Below, piece after piece: positions 1 through 5,736 of a DNA stretch of 5,736 bases. Source of the stretch: Pseudomonadota bacterium (GTDB taxonomy: Bacteria; Pseudomonadota; Alphaproteobacteria; Rhizobiales; Methylopilaceae). The stretch's first letter is position 1. Every line of letters begins with the position of its first letter. The notes under the pieces were generated by a model that saw only the letters and a list, made by a program, of their open reading frames with translations, was not told the DNA's origin and did no database searches. Where the stretch lies: the NCBI GenBank assembly GCA_023389135.1, contig JAEWEX010000426.1, positions 1 through 5,736 of the forward strand, in the 5' to 3' direction. The position numbers and the translations under genes are program-made.

Positions 1-270
1 GCCCAGCGAGCGCGACAGCGCCTGCGGATCGATCAGCCAGTCGCGGTTGGTGAGCCTGACCGGACCGCCGGTGACGGGGGCGGCGACCGCGAGCACCGCG
101 CGCCGGGGTCGCGCGCCGTGGCGGACCAGATAGGCCGCGAGCGCCTCGTAGAGGCTGGAGGCGCGGTCGTTGGCGATGCGTTCCACGACGCCGACCTCTT
201 CCCCCTCGGCCAGGGCGAAGCGGCTGTGGGTGCCGCCGATGTCGGCGACGAGGGTGGTGCGCTGCTGCAT
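1..270 (-). CDS. glk: Glucokinase, N-terminal part (runs off the left edge)
   Basis: Glucokinase transfers phosphate from ATP to glucose in the cytoplasm, giving glucose 6-phosphate. The reverse complement from the ATG at 270 reads 90 uninterrupted codons to the window edge, so the C-terminal two thirds or more is missing (family members are about 320 residues). Near the N-terminus is LVADIGGTHSRFAL (residues 7-20), containing the DIGGT phosphate-binding motif (10-14). Further on, AAPVTGGPVRLTNRDW (63-78) matches the conserved 'P-V/I-TG...TN..W' region of the E. coli-type Glk family. A ROK-family sugar kinase is less likely because of this second motif. No good Shine-Dalgarno sequence precedes the ATG; an in-frame TTG at 306 is possible, but the added residues look non-conserved. 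The gene is divergent from the pseudouridine synthase gene. It fits metabolically with the glucan operon to the right, because MalQ and debranching reactions yield glucose, but nothing shows co-regulation. Confidence 0.9.
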   Translation of the reverse strand, partial: MQQRTTLVADIGGTHSRFALAEGEEVGVVERIANDRASSLYEALAAYLVRHGARPRRAVLAVAAPVTGGPVRLTNRDWLIDPQALSRSLG

Positions 271-370
271 GGCAGCGGGTGTAGCGCCCGCGGCGCGCCG
301 CGCCAAGGACGCGAATGGCTGGGCAACCGCCGCCGATCCGTGCGAGGACACGCGCCATGCCGGAGCAGCC
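271..370. other. Divergent intergenic region between glk and the pseudouridine synthase gene
   Basis: This 100-bp spacer should hold the start signals of two divergent genes. It is as GC-rich as the surrounding coding sequence. I could not recognise a sigma-70-like -35/-10 pair, an operator palindrome or a riboswitch in it. The only clear signal is the GGAG ribosome binding site of the rightward gene near its right end. An open frame in register with the pseudouridine synthase extends leftwards to 170, but it overlaps glk and has no conserved sequence. Confidence 0.5.
362..365 (+). promoter_or_regulatory. Ribosome binding site deciding the start of the pseudouridine synthase
   Basis: GGAG ends 5 nt before the ATG at 371. 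This supports that start over the longer in-frame extension back to 170. An ATG at 357 is out of frame. Confidence 0.6.
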
Positions 371-1069
371 ATGACCCCCGAAGACATCCAGGCCCGCGTG
401 TTGCACCGCGACGGGCTCATCCTCGTCATCGACAAGCCGCCCGGGCTTCCGGTCCATGCCGGACCCAAGGGCGGCGACACGCTGGACCGGTATTTCGACG
501 CGCTGCGCTTCGGGCTGCCCCGGGCGCCCGAACTTGCCCATCGACTCGACCGCGAGACCTCCGGCTGCCTGGTCCTCGGCCGCCACCGCAAGGCGCTGGC
601 GAAGCTCGGCCGCCTGTTCGCCTCCGGGCGGGTGGAGAAAGTCTATCTCGCGGTGGTCAGGGGCCGTCCGCCCGACGATGGTGGGCGCATCGAGGCGCGG
701 CTGTCGAAGCGCTCGCAGACCCGCGGCTGGTGGATGAAGGTCGACCCCGAGGCCGGCCAGGACGCGCGCACCGACTACCGGCTGCTGGCCGCCGCCGGCG
801 GCCTTTCGCTGGTGGAGGCGCGCCCCCTGACCGGCCGCACCCACCAGATCCGCGTGCACCTGGCGTCCATCGGCTGCCCGATCCTGGGCGAGCGCATCTA
901 CGACCGCGGCGCACCGCCGCCGGCCGGACCCATGCTGCATCTGCACGCCCGCTCCGTCGCCATCCCCATGGCCGAGGGACGGCCGCCGGTGGCGGTGACG
1001 GCCCCGCTGCCGCCGCACATGCTGGCGACGCTGGAGGCGATCGGGATCGCGCTGCCGGAGGCGTCCTGA
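371..1069 (+). CDS. RluA-family RNA pseudouridine synthase (short, no S4 domain)
   Basis: This enzyme family isomerises specific uridines in rRNA and/or tRNA to pseudouridine. The 232-residue product opens with a strand typical of the family (LILVIDKPPGLPVHAGP, about 17-33). It then carries the catalytic motif HRLDRETSG (57-65, catalytic Asp60) and the conserved GRTHQIRVHLA segment (155-165), followed by a typical C-terminal 'LHLHARS' element. No N-terminal S4 RNA-binding domain is present, so its size and layout resemble RluA (dual 23S rRNA/tRNA specificity) or TruC rather than RluC or RluD. The exact target uridine cannot be read from sequence, so no gene symbol is given. The start is chosen because it has a GGAG site 5 nt upstream and homology begins just after it. 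An upstream extension would overlap glk. It probably forms its own transcription unit, as the next gene is about 90 bp away behind a candidate promoter. No signal peptide is present; it is cytoplasmic. Confidence 0.92.
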   Translation: MTPEDIQARVLHRDGLILVIDKPPGLPVHAGPKGGDTLDRYFDALRFGLPRAPELAHRLDRETSGCLVLGRHRKALAKLGRLFASGRVEKVYLAVVRGRPPDDGGRIEARLSKRSQTRGWWMKVDPEAGQDARTDYRLLAAAGGLSLVEARPLTGRTHQIRVHLASIGCPILGERIYDRGAPPPAGPMLHLHARSVAIPMAEGRPPVAVTAPLPPHMLATLEAIGIALPEAS

Positions 1070-1075
1070 GACGCC
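1060..1075 (+). terminator. Small hairpin across the stop codon of the pseudouridine synthase gene
   Basis: GGCGTC (1060-1065) and GACGCC (1070-1075) form a perfect 6-bp stem around the loop CTGA, which contains part of the stop codon. A second small inverted repeat, CCGCT-GAC-AGCGG (1074-1086), follows at once and shares a base, so the two would compete. No T-run follows, so this is not a canonical intrinsic terminator. Short GC stems occur by chance in DNA this GC-rich. Confidence 0.2.
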
Positions 1076-1103
1076 GCTGACAGCGGGGAACAAAGCCCGA
1101 AGT

Positions 1104-1133
1104 TTGGCGGTTGGTGGGATGTCCGCCTATTGT
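1104..1133 (+). promoter_or_regulatory. Candidate sigma-70-type promoter upstream of the DUF2934 gene
   Basis: TTGGCG (1104-1109) and TATTGT (1128-1133) are separated by 18 nt, each matching the sigma-70 consensus at 4 of 6 positions. They lie in the least GC-rich stretch of the window, 27 nt before the chosen ATG at 1160. If real, this promoter could drive the DUF2934 gene and perhaps the whole glgX-treZ-malQ run. The match is weak and rests on inspection only. Confidence 0.3.
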
Positions 1134-1143
1134 GCGGCGCAAC

Positions 1144-1148
1144 AGGAG
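1144..1148 (+). promoter_or_regulatory. Ribosome binding site deciding the start of the DUF2934 gene
   Basis: AGGAG lies 11 nt before the ATG at 1160. It would lie inside the gene if translation began at the in-frame TTG at 1130, so it favours the shorter protein. A nearer ATG at 1152 is in a different, non-conserved frame. Confidence 0.5.
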
Positions 1149-1159
1149 CCAATGCCGCC

Positions 1160-1498
1160 ATGTCCGACGCCGACGATCGCATCCGCGCCCATGCCTACCG
1201 CATCTGGCAGGAGGAGGGTCGGCCCGCGGGGCACGAGGCGCGGCACTGGGACATGGCGCGCCAGCTCGTCGCCATCGAGGACGGCGGCGACCAGGCGCTG
1301 AAGCCCAATCCGCTTTCCCGTCCCGAAGCCGCCGGTGAACCGGTCGAGCCCATCGAGGCCCTGGAGAACCAGGGCGAGTTCCCGACGCTCACCGACCAGG
1401 GCGAGCAGGCGGCGCCGAAGCGGCGACGGGCCCCGGCGGCGAAGGCAGCCGCCGCGCCCGCGCCCCGGCGCCGGTCGAAGCCCGGCGAGGCCGGGTGA
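1160..1498 (+). CDS. DUF2934 domain-containing small protein
   Basis: The product has 112 residues and an unknown biochemical role. Residues 5-36 (DDRIRAHAYRIWQEEGRPAG, then HEARHWDMARQL) match the short DUF2934 pattern: an Ile-Arg-x-x-Ala-Tyr-x-x-Trp helix, a Glu-Gly-x-Pro-x-Gly turn, then a His-Trp-x-x-Ala helix. After it comes an acidic, proline-containing linker (about 55-82, including ENQGEFPTLTDQGE). The C-terminus is strongly basic and low-complexity, rich in Ala, Pro, Lys and Arg (86-107), resembling a disordered nucleic-acid- or polyanion-binding tail. No signal peptide or membrane segment is present. The start at 1160 is preferred for its AGGAG site and because homology begins immediately. 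It sits 66 bp upstream of glgX on the same strand; DUF2934 genes are, to my recollection, often found near glycogen genes in Alphaproteobacteria. A role in glycogen metabolism or its control is therefore a guess from context only. Confidence 0.85.
   Translation: MSDADDRIRAHAYRIWQEEGRPAGHEARHWDMARQLVAIEDGGDQALKPNPLSRPEAAGEPVEPIEALENQGEFPTLTDQGEQAAPKRRRAPAAKAAAAPAPRRRSKPGEAG
1481..1495 (+). other. GC hairpin just before the DUF2934 stop codon
   Basis: CCCGGC (1481-1486) and GCCGGG (1490-1495) form a perfect 6-bp stem with the 3-nt loop GAG, ending directly before the TGA at 1496. It has no following T-run. It could stabilise or attenuate the transcript between the DUF2934 gene and glgX, or be a chance product of Pro-Gly codons. 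Confidence 0.2.
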
Positions 1499-1564
1499 TC
1501 GGGCCTGCGCCGGCCTGCTACCATCACCTGACGTCCAGTTCAGCCAGCCGAGGGGCACCCGGGC

Positions 1565-3655
1565 ATGTTTTCCATCGATGACGGTGATGCCTATTCGCTT
1601 GGCGCGACCTGGGACGGAAAGGGCGTCAATTTCGCCCTGTTCTCCGCACATGCCACGGCCGTGGAGCTGTGCCTGTTCGAGCCGTCGGGCCAGCGCGAAA
1701 TCTCCCGCATCAAGCTGCCGTGCCTGACCGACCAGGTCTGGCACGGATATGTGGACGGCATCTATCCGGGCCAGCTCTACGGCTACCGGGTCCACGGCCC
1801 CTACGACCCGCACAACGGCCACCGCTTCAACCCGCACAAGCTGCTGATCGATCCCTATGCCCGCCAGCTCGCCGGCCGCGTGCGCTGGCACGATGCGGTG
1901 TTCGGCTACCGGGTCGGCTCGGCGCGGGGCGACCTGTCCATGGATCGCCGCGACAGCGCGCGCATGATGCCGAAATCCGTGGTGGGCAACCCCGCGCACC
2001 ACTGGGGCGACGACGCGCCGCCGCGGCGGCGCTGGCAGGACACGGTGATCTACGAGGCCCATGTGAAGGGCCTGACCTGCCTCCACCCCGACGTTCCGGC
2101 GGCCATGCGCGGCACCTACGAGGCGCTGGGCCATCCGCGCGTCATCGAGCATCTGGTCAGGCTCGGCATCACCGCGGTGGAGCTGCTGCCGATCCACGCC
2201 TTCGTGGACGACCGCTTCATCACCGAGCGCGGGCTTCGCAACTACTGGGGCTACTCCACCCTCGCCTTCTTCGCGCCCGAGCCGCGCTACTGCGGCAATG
2301 CCGGCACCGACGGCCTGCGCGCGGCGGTGCACGCGCTGCATGACGCCGGGATCGAGGTCATCCTAGACGTGGTCTACAACCACACCGCCGAGGGCAGCGA
2401 GATGGGGCCGACCCTGTCGCTGCGCGGCATCGACAACGCCACCTACTACCGGCTGTCGCCGCACGACCGGCGCCACTGCTACGACACCACCGGCACCGGC
2501 AACAGCCTCGACCTCAGCCATCCGCGGGTGCTGCAGATGGTGATGGACTCGCTGCGCCACTGGGTCACCTCCTACCATGTGGACGGCTTCCGCTTCGACC
2601 TCGCCTCGACGCTGATCCGCGACCCGTTCGACGTGTCCGACCGCGCCGGCTTCCTCCAGGCGGTGCGGCAGGATCCGGTGCTCGGCCGCGTCAAGCTGAT
2701 CGCGGAGCCGTGGGACGTGGGCGACGGGGGCTACCGGCTGGGCGGCTTCCCGCCCGGCTTCAGCGAATGGAACGACCGCTTCCGCGACACGGTGCGCGGC
2801 TTCTGGAGGTCCGATCCCGGCCAGCTGCCCGCGCTGGGCGACGGCCTCGCCGGCTCCGCCCTGTGGTTCCGGCCGTCGGGCCGCCATCCCTGGGCGTCGG
2901 TCAATTACGTCTGCTCCCACGACGGCTACACCCTGCAGGACCTCGTCAGCTACGACCACCGCCACAACGAGGCCAACGGCGAGAACAACCAGGACGGCCA
3001 CGGCCACAACCTGTCGTGGAACTGCGGCGTCGAGGGCCCCACCGACGACCCCGCCGTGCTCGACCTGCGCGCCCGGCAGAAGCGCAACCTCATCGCCACC
3101 GCGATCCTGTCGCAGGGCACGCCCATGATCCTCATGGGCGACGAGATGTCCCGCACCCAGGGCGGCAACAACAACGCCTACGCCCAGGACAACGAGACCA
3201 GCTGGATGGACTGGGCGGAGAACGCCGACGATCCGCGCTTCATCGAGTTCGTGCGCAACGCCGTCGCGCTGCGCCAGAACCACGACGCCTTCCGGCGGCG
3301 CAACTTCTTCGCCGGCGATCGCAATGGCGACAACGGGCTCAAGGACCTCTACTGGCTGGCGCCCGAGGGCCGGGAGATGACCGCTGACGACTGGGGCGAG
3401 GATCTGCGCCGCGCGGTCGGCGTCCAGTTCGGCAACGACGCCGCGGACGGCGTCCGCTTCCTCATGGTGCTGAACGCGACGCCGGAGCCGATCAGCTTCG
3501 GCCTGCCGGCGGACTTCGCGGCCGGCGGGCGCTGGGTCGCCGTGCTCGACAGCCGTCTGGCCACCGGCGTGCCGGGCGGGGACGCCGCGGTGCTGACCCA
3601 GGACGCGCCGATCGCCGTCGAGGGCCGGGCGCTGATGGTGTTCCGGCATGGCTGA
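1565..3655 (+). CDS. glgX: Glycogen debranching enzyme GlgX (TreX-like isoamylase-type)
   Basis: GlgX is a cytoplasmic GH13 enzyme that hydrolyses alpha-1,6 branch linkages in glycogen-derived limit dextrins, releasing linear maltooligosaccharides. The 696-residue product is close to the family's usual length (E. coli 657). It has an N-terminal CBM48-like beta-sandwich (about 10-100), then the catalytic barrel. All GH13 signatures are visible: DVVYNH (268-273), DGFRFD (340-345, nucleophile Asp345), EPWD (381-384, acid/base Glu381) and SHDG (451-454, transition-state Asp453). The loop after SHDG, rich in Asn, Gly and His (HNEANGENNQDG), is typical of GlgX/TreX. The C-terminal beta domain ends at the stop. 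A GAGGGG site 9 nt before the ATG supports the start. The last codons overlap treZ by 8 bp, so translation is probably coupled. Next to treZ it likely serves as the TreX step, feeding linear dextrins to TreY/TreZ as well as to glycogen breakdown. GlgX and TreX cannot be separated by sequence alone. Confidence 0.96.
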   Translation: MFSIDDGDAYSLGATWDGKGVNFALFSAHATAVELCLFEPSGQREISRIKLPCLTDQVWHGYVDGIYPGQLYGYRVHGPYDPHNGHRFNPHKLLIDPYARQLAGRVRWHDAVFGYRVGSARGDLSMDRRDSARMMPKSVVGNPAHHWGDDAPPRRRWQDTVIYEAHVKGLTCLHPDVPAAMRGTYEALGHPRVIEHLVRLGITAVELLPIHAFVDDRFITERGLRNYWGYSTLAFFAPEPRYCGNAGTDGLRAAVHALHDAGIEVILDVVYNHTAEGSEMGPTLSLRGIDNATYYRLSPHDRRHCYDTTGTGNSLDLSHPRVLQMVMDSLRHWVTSYHVDGFRFDLASTLIRDPFDVSDRAGFLQAVRQDPVLGRVKLIAEPWDVGDGGYRLGGFPPGFSEWNDRFRDTVRGFWRSDPGQLPALGDGLAGSALWFRPSGRHPWASVNYVCSHDGYTLQDLVSYDHRHNEANGENNQDGHGHNLSWNCGVEGPTDDPAVLDLRARQKRNLIATAILSQGTPMILMGDEMSRTQGGNNNAYAQDNETSWMDWAENADDPRFIEFVRNAVALRQNHDAFRRRNFFAGDRNGDNGLKDLYWLAPEGREMTADDWGEDLRRAVGVQFGNDAADGVRFLMVLNATPEPISFGLPADFAAGGRWVAVLDSRLATGVPGGDAAVLTQDAPIAVEGRALMVFRHG

Positions 3656-5486
3656 CGCCGCGCTTCCCGCCGACCGGCGCGGACACTCCATGCCGTTCGG
3701 CGCGCGCCTCGTGGACGGCGGCGTCGAATTCTCGTTGTGGGCGCCGAGCGCCGACGCCGTGTCGCTGGTGCTTGAGTGCCTGGAAATCGACATGCCCCGC
3801 GAGAACGGCGGCTGGCGGCGCGTCACGGTGCCCGGCGCCAAGGCCGGCGACCGCTACCGCTTCCGCGTCGGCGGCGACCTGCTGGTGCCCGATCCGGCCT
3901 CCCGGCATCAGCCGGACGACGTGATGGGCGCGGGCACGGTCATGGACCCCGCGGCCTTCCGCTGGAGCGACGCCGCATGGACCGGCCGTCCCTGGGAGGA
4001 GGCCGTGATCTACGAGGCGCATGTGGGGACCGCGACGCCGGAGGGCACGTTCGCGGCGCTGGCCGACAAGCTTCCCGACCTCGCCGACCTCGGCATCACC
4101 GCCATCGAGCTGATGCCTCTGGCCGAGTTCCCGGGCAAGCGGAACTGGGGCTATGATGGCGTGCTGCCGTTCGCCCCGGACGCGGTCTACGGCTCGCCTG
4201 ACGACCTCAAGCGTCTGATCGACCGCGCCCACGGGCTCGGCCTCATGATGCTGCTGGACGTCGTCTACAACCATTTCGGACCGTCGGGGAACTATCTCCA
4301 CGCCTATGCCGGCGGCTTCTTCACCGAGCGCCACATGACCCCCTGGGGTGCGGCCATCAACTTCGACGCGCGCTCGGCGCGTCCGGTGCGCGACTTCTTC
4401 GTCCACAACGCCCTTTACTGGCTCGAGGAGTTTCACTTCGACGGGCTGCGGCTCGACGCCGTCCACGCCATCATGGACGACGGCCGCATCCACATCCTTG
4501 ACGAGATCGCCACCGCCGCACGCGAGGCCTGCCCGGGCCGGCACATCCACCTGGTGCTGGAGAACGACGCCAACGAGGCCCGCCGCCTCGCCCGCGACGG
4601 CGCGCTGCCCAGGCTCTACACCGCCCAGTGGAACGACGACCTCCACCACGCCTGGCACGTGCTGCTGACGGGCGAGACGTCGGGCTACTATGTGGACTAT
4701 GCCGACGACCCCATGGGCTCGCTCGGCCGCGCGCTGGCGGAAGGCTTCGTCTATCAGGGCGAGCCGTCGGCCCACCGCGAGGGCGCGGCGCGCGGCGAGC
4801 CCTCGCGCCATCTGCCGCCAACCGCCTTCGTCTCCTTCCTCCAGAACCACGACCAGATCGGCAACCGCGCCTTCGGCGAGCGGCTGACGGCGCTCGTGCC
4901 GGAGGAGCGGCTGGCCGCAGCGCGCGCGGCGCTGCTGCTGGCCCCGCAGCCGCCCATGCTGTTCATGGGCGAGGAGTGGGGCGCCGCGACGCCGTTCCTG
5001 TACTTCGTCGACTTCGCGGGCGATCCCGACCTTGCCCGCGCCGTTCGCGACGGCCGGCGCCGGGAGTTCGCCACCTCTGCCGCCTTTTCGGATCCCGACC
5101 AGGTCGGCCGCATTCCCGACCCGACCGAGGAGGACACCTTCCTGCGCTCGAAGCTCGACTGGCTGGAAGCGTCGCGGCCGGAGAACGCCGCCATACTGGA
5201 GGAGGTCCGCGCCGTGCTGGAACTGCGCCGCCGCCATGTCCTGCCGCTGCTTCGCTCCGACTTCGTGGACGCCGAGTTCGAGCTTCCGGGCGCGGCGGCG
5301 CTGGACGTGACCTGGCGCTTCGCCGCCGGCACGCTTCGCCTCCTCCTCAATGCCGGGGATGATCCGCTCGACGTCGCGGCCGGTGAGACGCGCCCGGTCT
5401 GGACGAGCCCCACGGCGCGCCGACAGGGCGGCGACTGGCTTCTGCCGTCGTGGACCGTGGCCGTGTTCGCGGGCGGGCCGTCATGA
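3648..5486 (+). CDS. treZ: Maltooligosyltrehalose trehalohydrolase TreZ
   Basis: TreZ cleaves the alpha-1,4 bond next to the trehalose unit of maltooligosyl trehalose (the TreY product), releasing free trehalose. The 612-residue length is normal for the family. An N-terminal CBM48/early-set domain (about 15-100) is followed by the GH13 barrel, with DVVYNH (204-209), DGLRLDAVH (265-273, nucleophile Asp270), VLEND (303-307, acid/base Glu305) and NHDQIGNR (400-407, stabilising Asp402). NHDQIGNRA and the LDAVHAI/LENDANE context are characteristic of TreZ rather than of the branching enzyme GlgB. The C-terminal beta domain contains the usual WLEASRPENAAIL segment. The ATG overlaps the end of glgX by 8 bp in another frame and has no strong Shine-Dalgarno site, consistent with coupling. 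Family homology starts near residue 15, so the internal ATG at 3690 is an alternative start. The stop overlaps malQ. Its partner TreY is not seen here and is expected further downstream. Confidence 0.96.
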   Translation: MADAALPADRRGHSMPFGARLVDGGVEFSLWAPSADAVSLVLECLEIDMPRENGGWRRVTVPGAKAGDRYRFRVGGDLLVPDPASRHQPDDVMGAGTVMDPAAFRWSDAAWTGRPWEEAVIYEAHVGTATPEGTFAALADKLPDLADLGITAIELMPLAEFPGKRNWGYDGVLPFAPDAVYGSPDDLKRLIDRAHGLGLMMLLDVVYNHFGPSGNYLHAYAGGFFTERHMTPWGAAINFDARSARPVRDFFVHNALYWLEEFHFDGLRLDAVHAIMDDGRIHILDEIATAAREACPGRHIHLVLENDANEARRLARDGALPRLYTAQWNDDLHHAWHVLLTGETSGYYVDYADDPMGSLGRALAEGFVYQGEPSAHREGAARGEPSRHLPPTAFVSFLQNHDQIGNRAFGERLTALVPEERLAAARAALLLAPQPPMLFMGEEWGAATPFLYFVDFAGDPDLARAVRDGRRREFATSAAFSDPDQVGRIPDPTEEDTFLRSKLDWLEASRPENAAILEEVRAVLELRRRHVLPLLRSDFVDAEFELPGAAALDVTWRFAAGTLRLLLNAGDDPLDVAAGETRPVWTSPTARRQGGDWLLPSWTVAVFAGGPS

Positions 5487-5736
5487 GCCACGACGCGCTG
5501 GTCTCCGCGCTGTCGCAGGCGGTCGGCCTGTCGCGCGGCTACCGCGACGGCTTCGGCGCCGCCCGCGACGTGTCGGACGACACCCGCCGCGCGGTGCTAT
5601 CGGCGCTGGGCCTGCCGGCGGGGACCGAGGCGGAAGCGCGCGAGAGCCTGGCCGTGGTCGAGGCCGGACGGGGCGGCGCGCTGCCGCCATATGCCGTGGC
5701 GACCGCCGGCACGCCCGTCATCGTGCCGCTCTCCAC
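5483..5736 (+). CDS. malQ: 4-alpha-glucanotransferase (amylomaltase) MalQ, N-terminal part (runs off the right edge)
   Basis: MalQ transfers alpha-1,4-glucan segments between maltodextrins, disproportionating short chains and releasing glucose. Only the first 84 codons are present, with no catalytic residues, so the call rests on the N-terminal domain and context. Residues 5-55 (ALVSALSQAVGLSRGYRDGF, then a VSDDTRRAVLSALGLPAGTEAEARESL segment) fit the helical N-terminal pattern of proteobacterial MalQ: an 'AxxxGI/L...Y.D.xG...V...T..A.L.ALGLP' layout. This is followed by the start of a beta-rich segment (YAVATAGTPVIVPLS, 70-84). The ATG overlaps the treZ stop as ATGA, a classic coupled junction. 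A TreY start is unlikely because that family opens with a PxATYRLQ motif, absent here. A MalQ-TreY fusion cannot be excluded from this fragment. Confidence 0.8.
   Translation, partial: MSHDALVSALSQAVGLSRGYRDGFGAARDVSDDTRRAVLSALGLPAGTEAEARESLAVVEAGRGGALPPYAVATAGTPVIVPLS

Noticed and set aside
118..1080. A 320-codon plus-strand open frame overlapping the pseudouridine synthase in another frame
   Set aside because: Arg/Pro/Ala-rich and without motifs; the frame starting at 371 carries the HRLDRETSG and GRTHQIR motifs.
1127..2341. A 404-codon minus-strand open frame across the DUF2934 gene and the start of glgX
   Set aside because: It crosses two well-supported genes and an intergenic gap, and shows no conserved motif or credible start signal.
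2951..3020. Asn/His/Gly-rich stretch in GlgX that looks like an insertion
   Set aside because: The HNEANGEN...DG region after SHDG is a normal conserved feature of GlgX/TreX enzymes, not an insert.
2363..3841. A 492-codon minus-strand open frame opposite glgX
   Set aside because: Low-complexity Val/Ala/Glu/Arg sequence with no family match, fully explained as the shadow of glgX.
3492..5237. A 581-codon minus-strand open frame opposite treZ
   Set aside because: Its composition is Arg/Ala/Gly/Val-rich with no recognisable domain. It lies opposite a gene with all GH13 motifs. Long antisense frames are expected where third codon positions are nearly all G or C.
3648..5486. Possible GlgB branching enzyme instead of TreZ
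   Set aside because: The DGLRLDAVHAI, LENDANE and NHDQIGNRAFGERL segments and the 612-residue length fit TreZ; GlgB has a different motif set (DGFRVDAVASM-like) and is usually longer.
1..5736. Search for tRNA genes, CRISPR repeats, insertion-sequence ends, long direct repeats and phage genes
   Set aside because: None seen by eye; the genes are tightly packed with uniform GC and codon use, giving no sign of recent transfer.

Overview
The window is a compact, very GC-rich stretch (about 70% G+C by eye) with strong G/C bias at third codon positions. It looks like chromosomal DNA of a free-living high-GC proteobacterium. The gene order (glucokinase, a DUF2934 protein, glgX, treZ, malQ) is most familiar from Alphaproteobacteria of the Rhodospirillales or Rhizobiales type. 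That placement is an inference from family knowledge; there is no rRNA or other marker gene here to confirm it.

Layout. At the left edge, on the minus strand, is the N-terminal 90 codons of a glucokinase (glk), whose remainder lies off the window. About 100 bp of intergenic DNA separates it from a divergent plus-strand gene for a short RluA-family RNA pseudouridine synthase without an S4 domain (371-1069). A 90-bp gap with the most AT-rich patch of the window (about 1101-1133) and a weak candidate promoter precedes a small DUF2934 protein (1160-1498). After 66 bp comes glgX (1565-3655), the glycogen/maltooligosaccharide debranching enzyme. It overlaps treZ (3648-5486) by 8 bp, and treZ overlaps the start of a malQ-type 4-alpha-glucanotransferase (5483 to the right edge) by 4 bp.

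How the genes fit together. The main theme is cytoplasmic alpha-glucan metabolism. GlgX hydrolyses alpha-1,6 branch points to release linear maltodextrins. TreZ removes trehalose from maltooligosyl trehalose, which is made by TreY; TreY is not in this window but is expected nearby. MalQ reshuffles short maltodextrins and releases glucose, which a glucokinase such as the divergent glk product would return to glycolysis. The stop/start overlaps suggest that glgX, treZ and malQ are translationally coupled in one operon. The DUF2934 gene, in the same direction just upstream, may be its first member. The pseudouridine synthase looks unrelated to this pathway.

I found no mobile element, CRISPR array, tRNA/rRNA, phage gene or evident new system. 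The long minus-strand open frames opposite glgX and treZ are explained by GC-biased codon use. The points most worth a second look are the DUF2934 gene beside the glycogen/trehalose operon and the coupled gene junctions.
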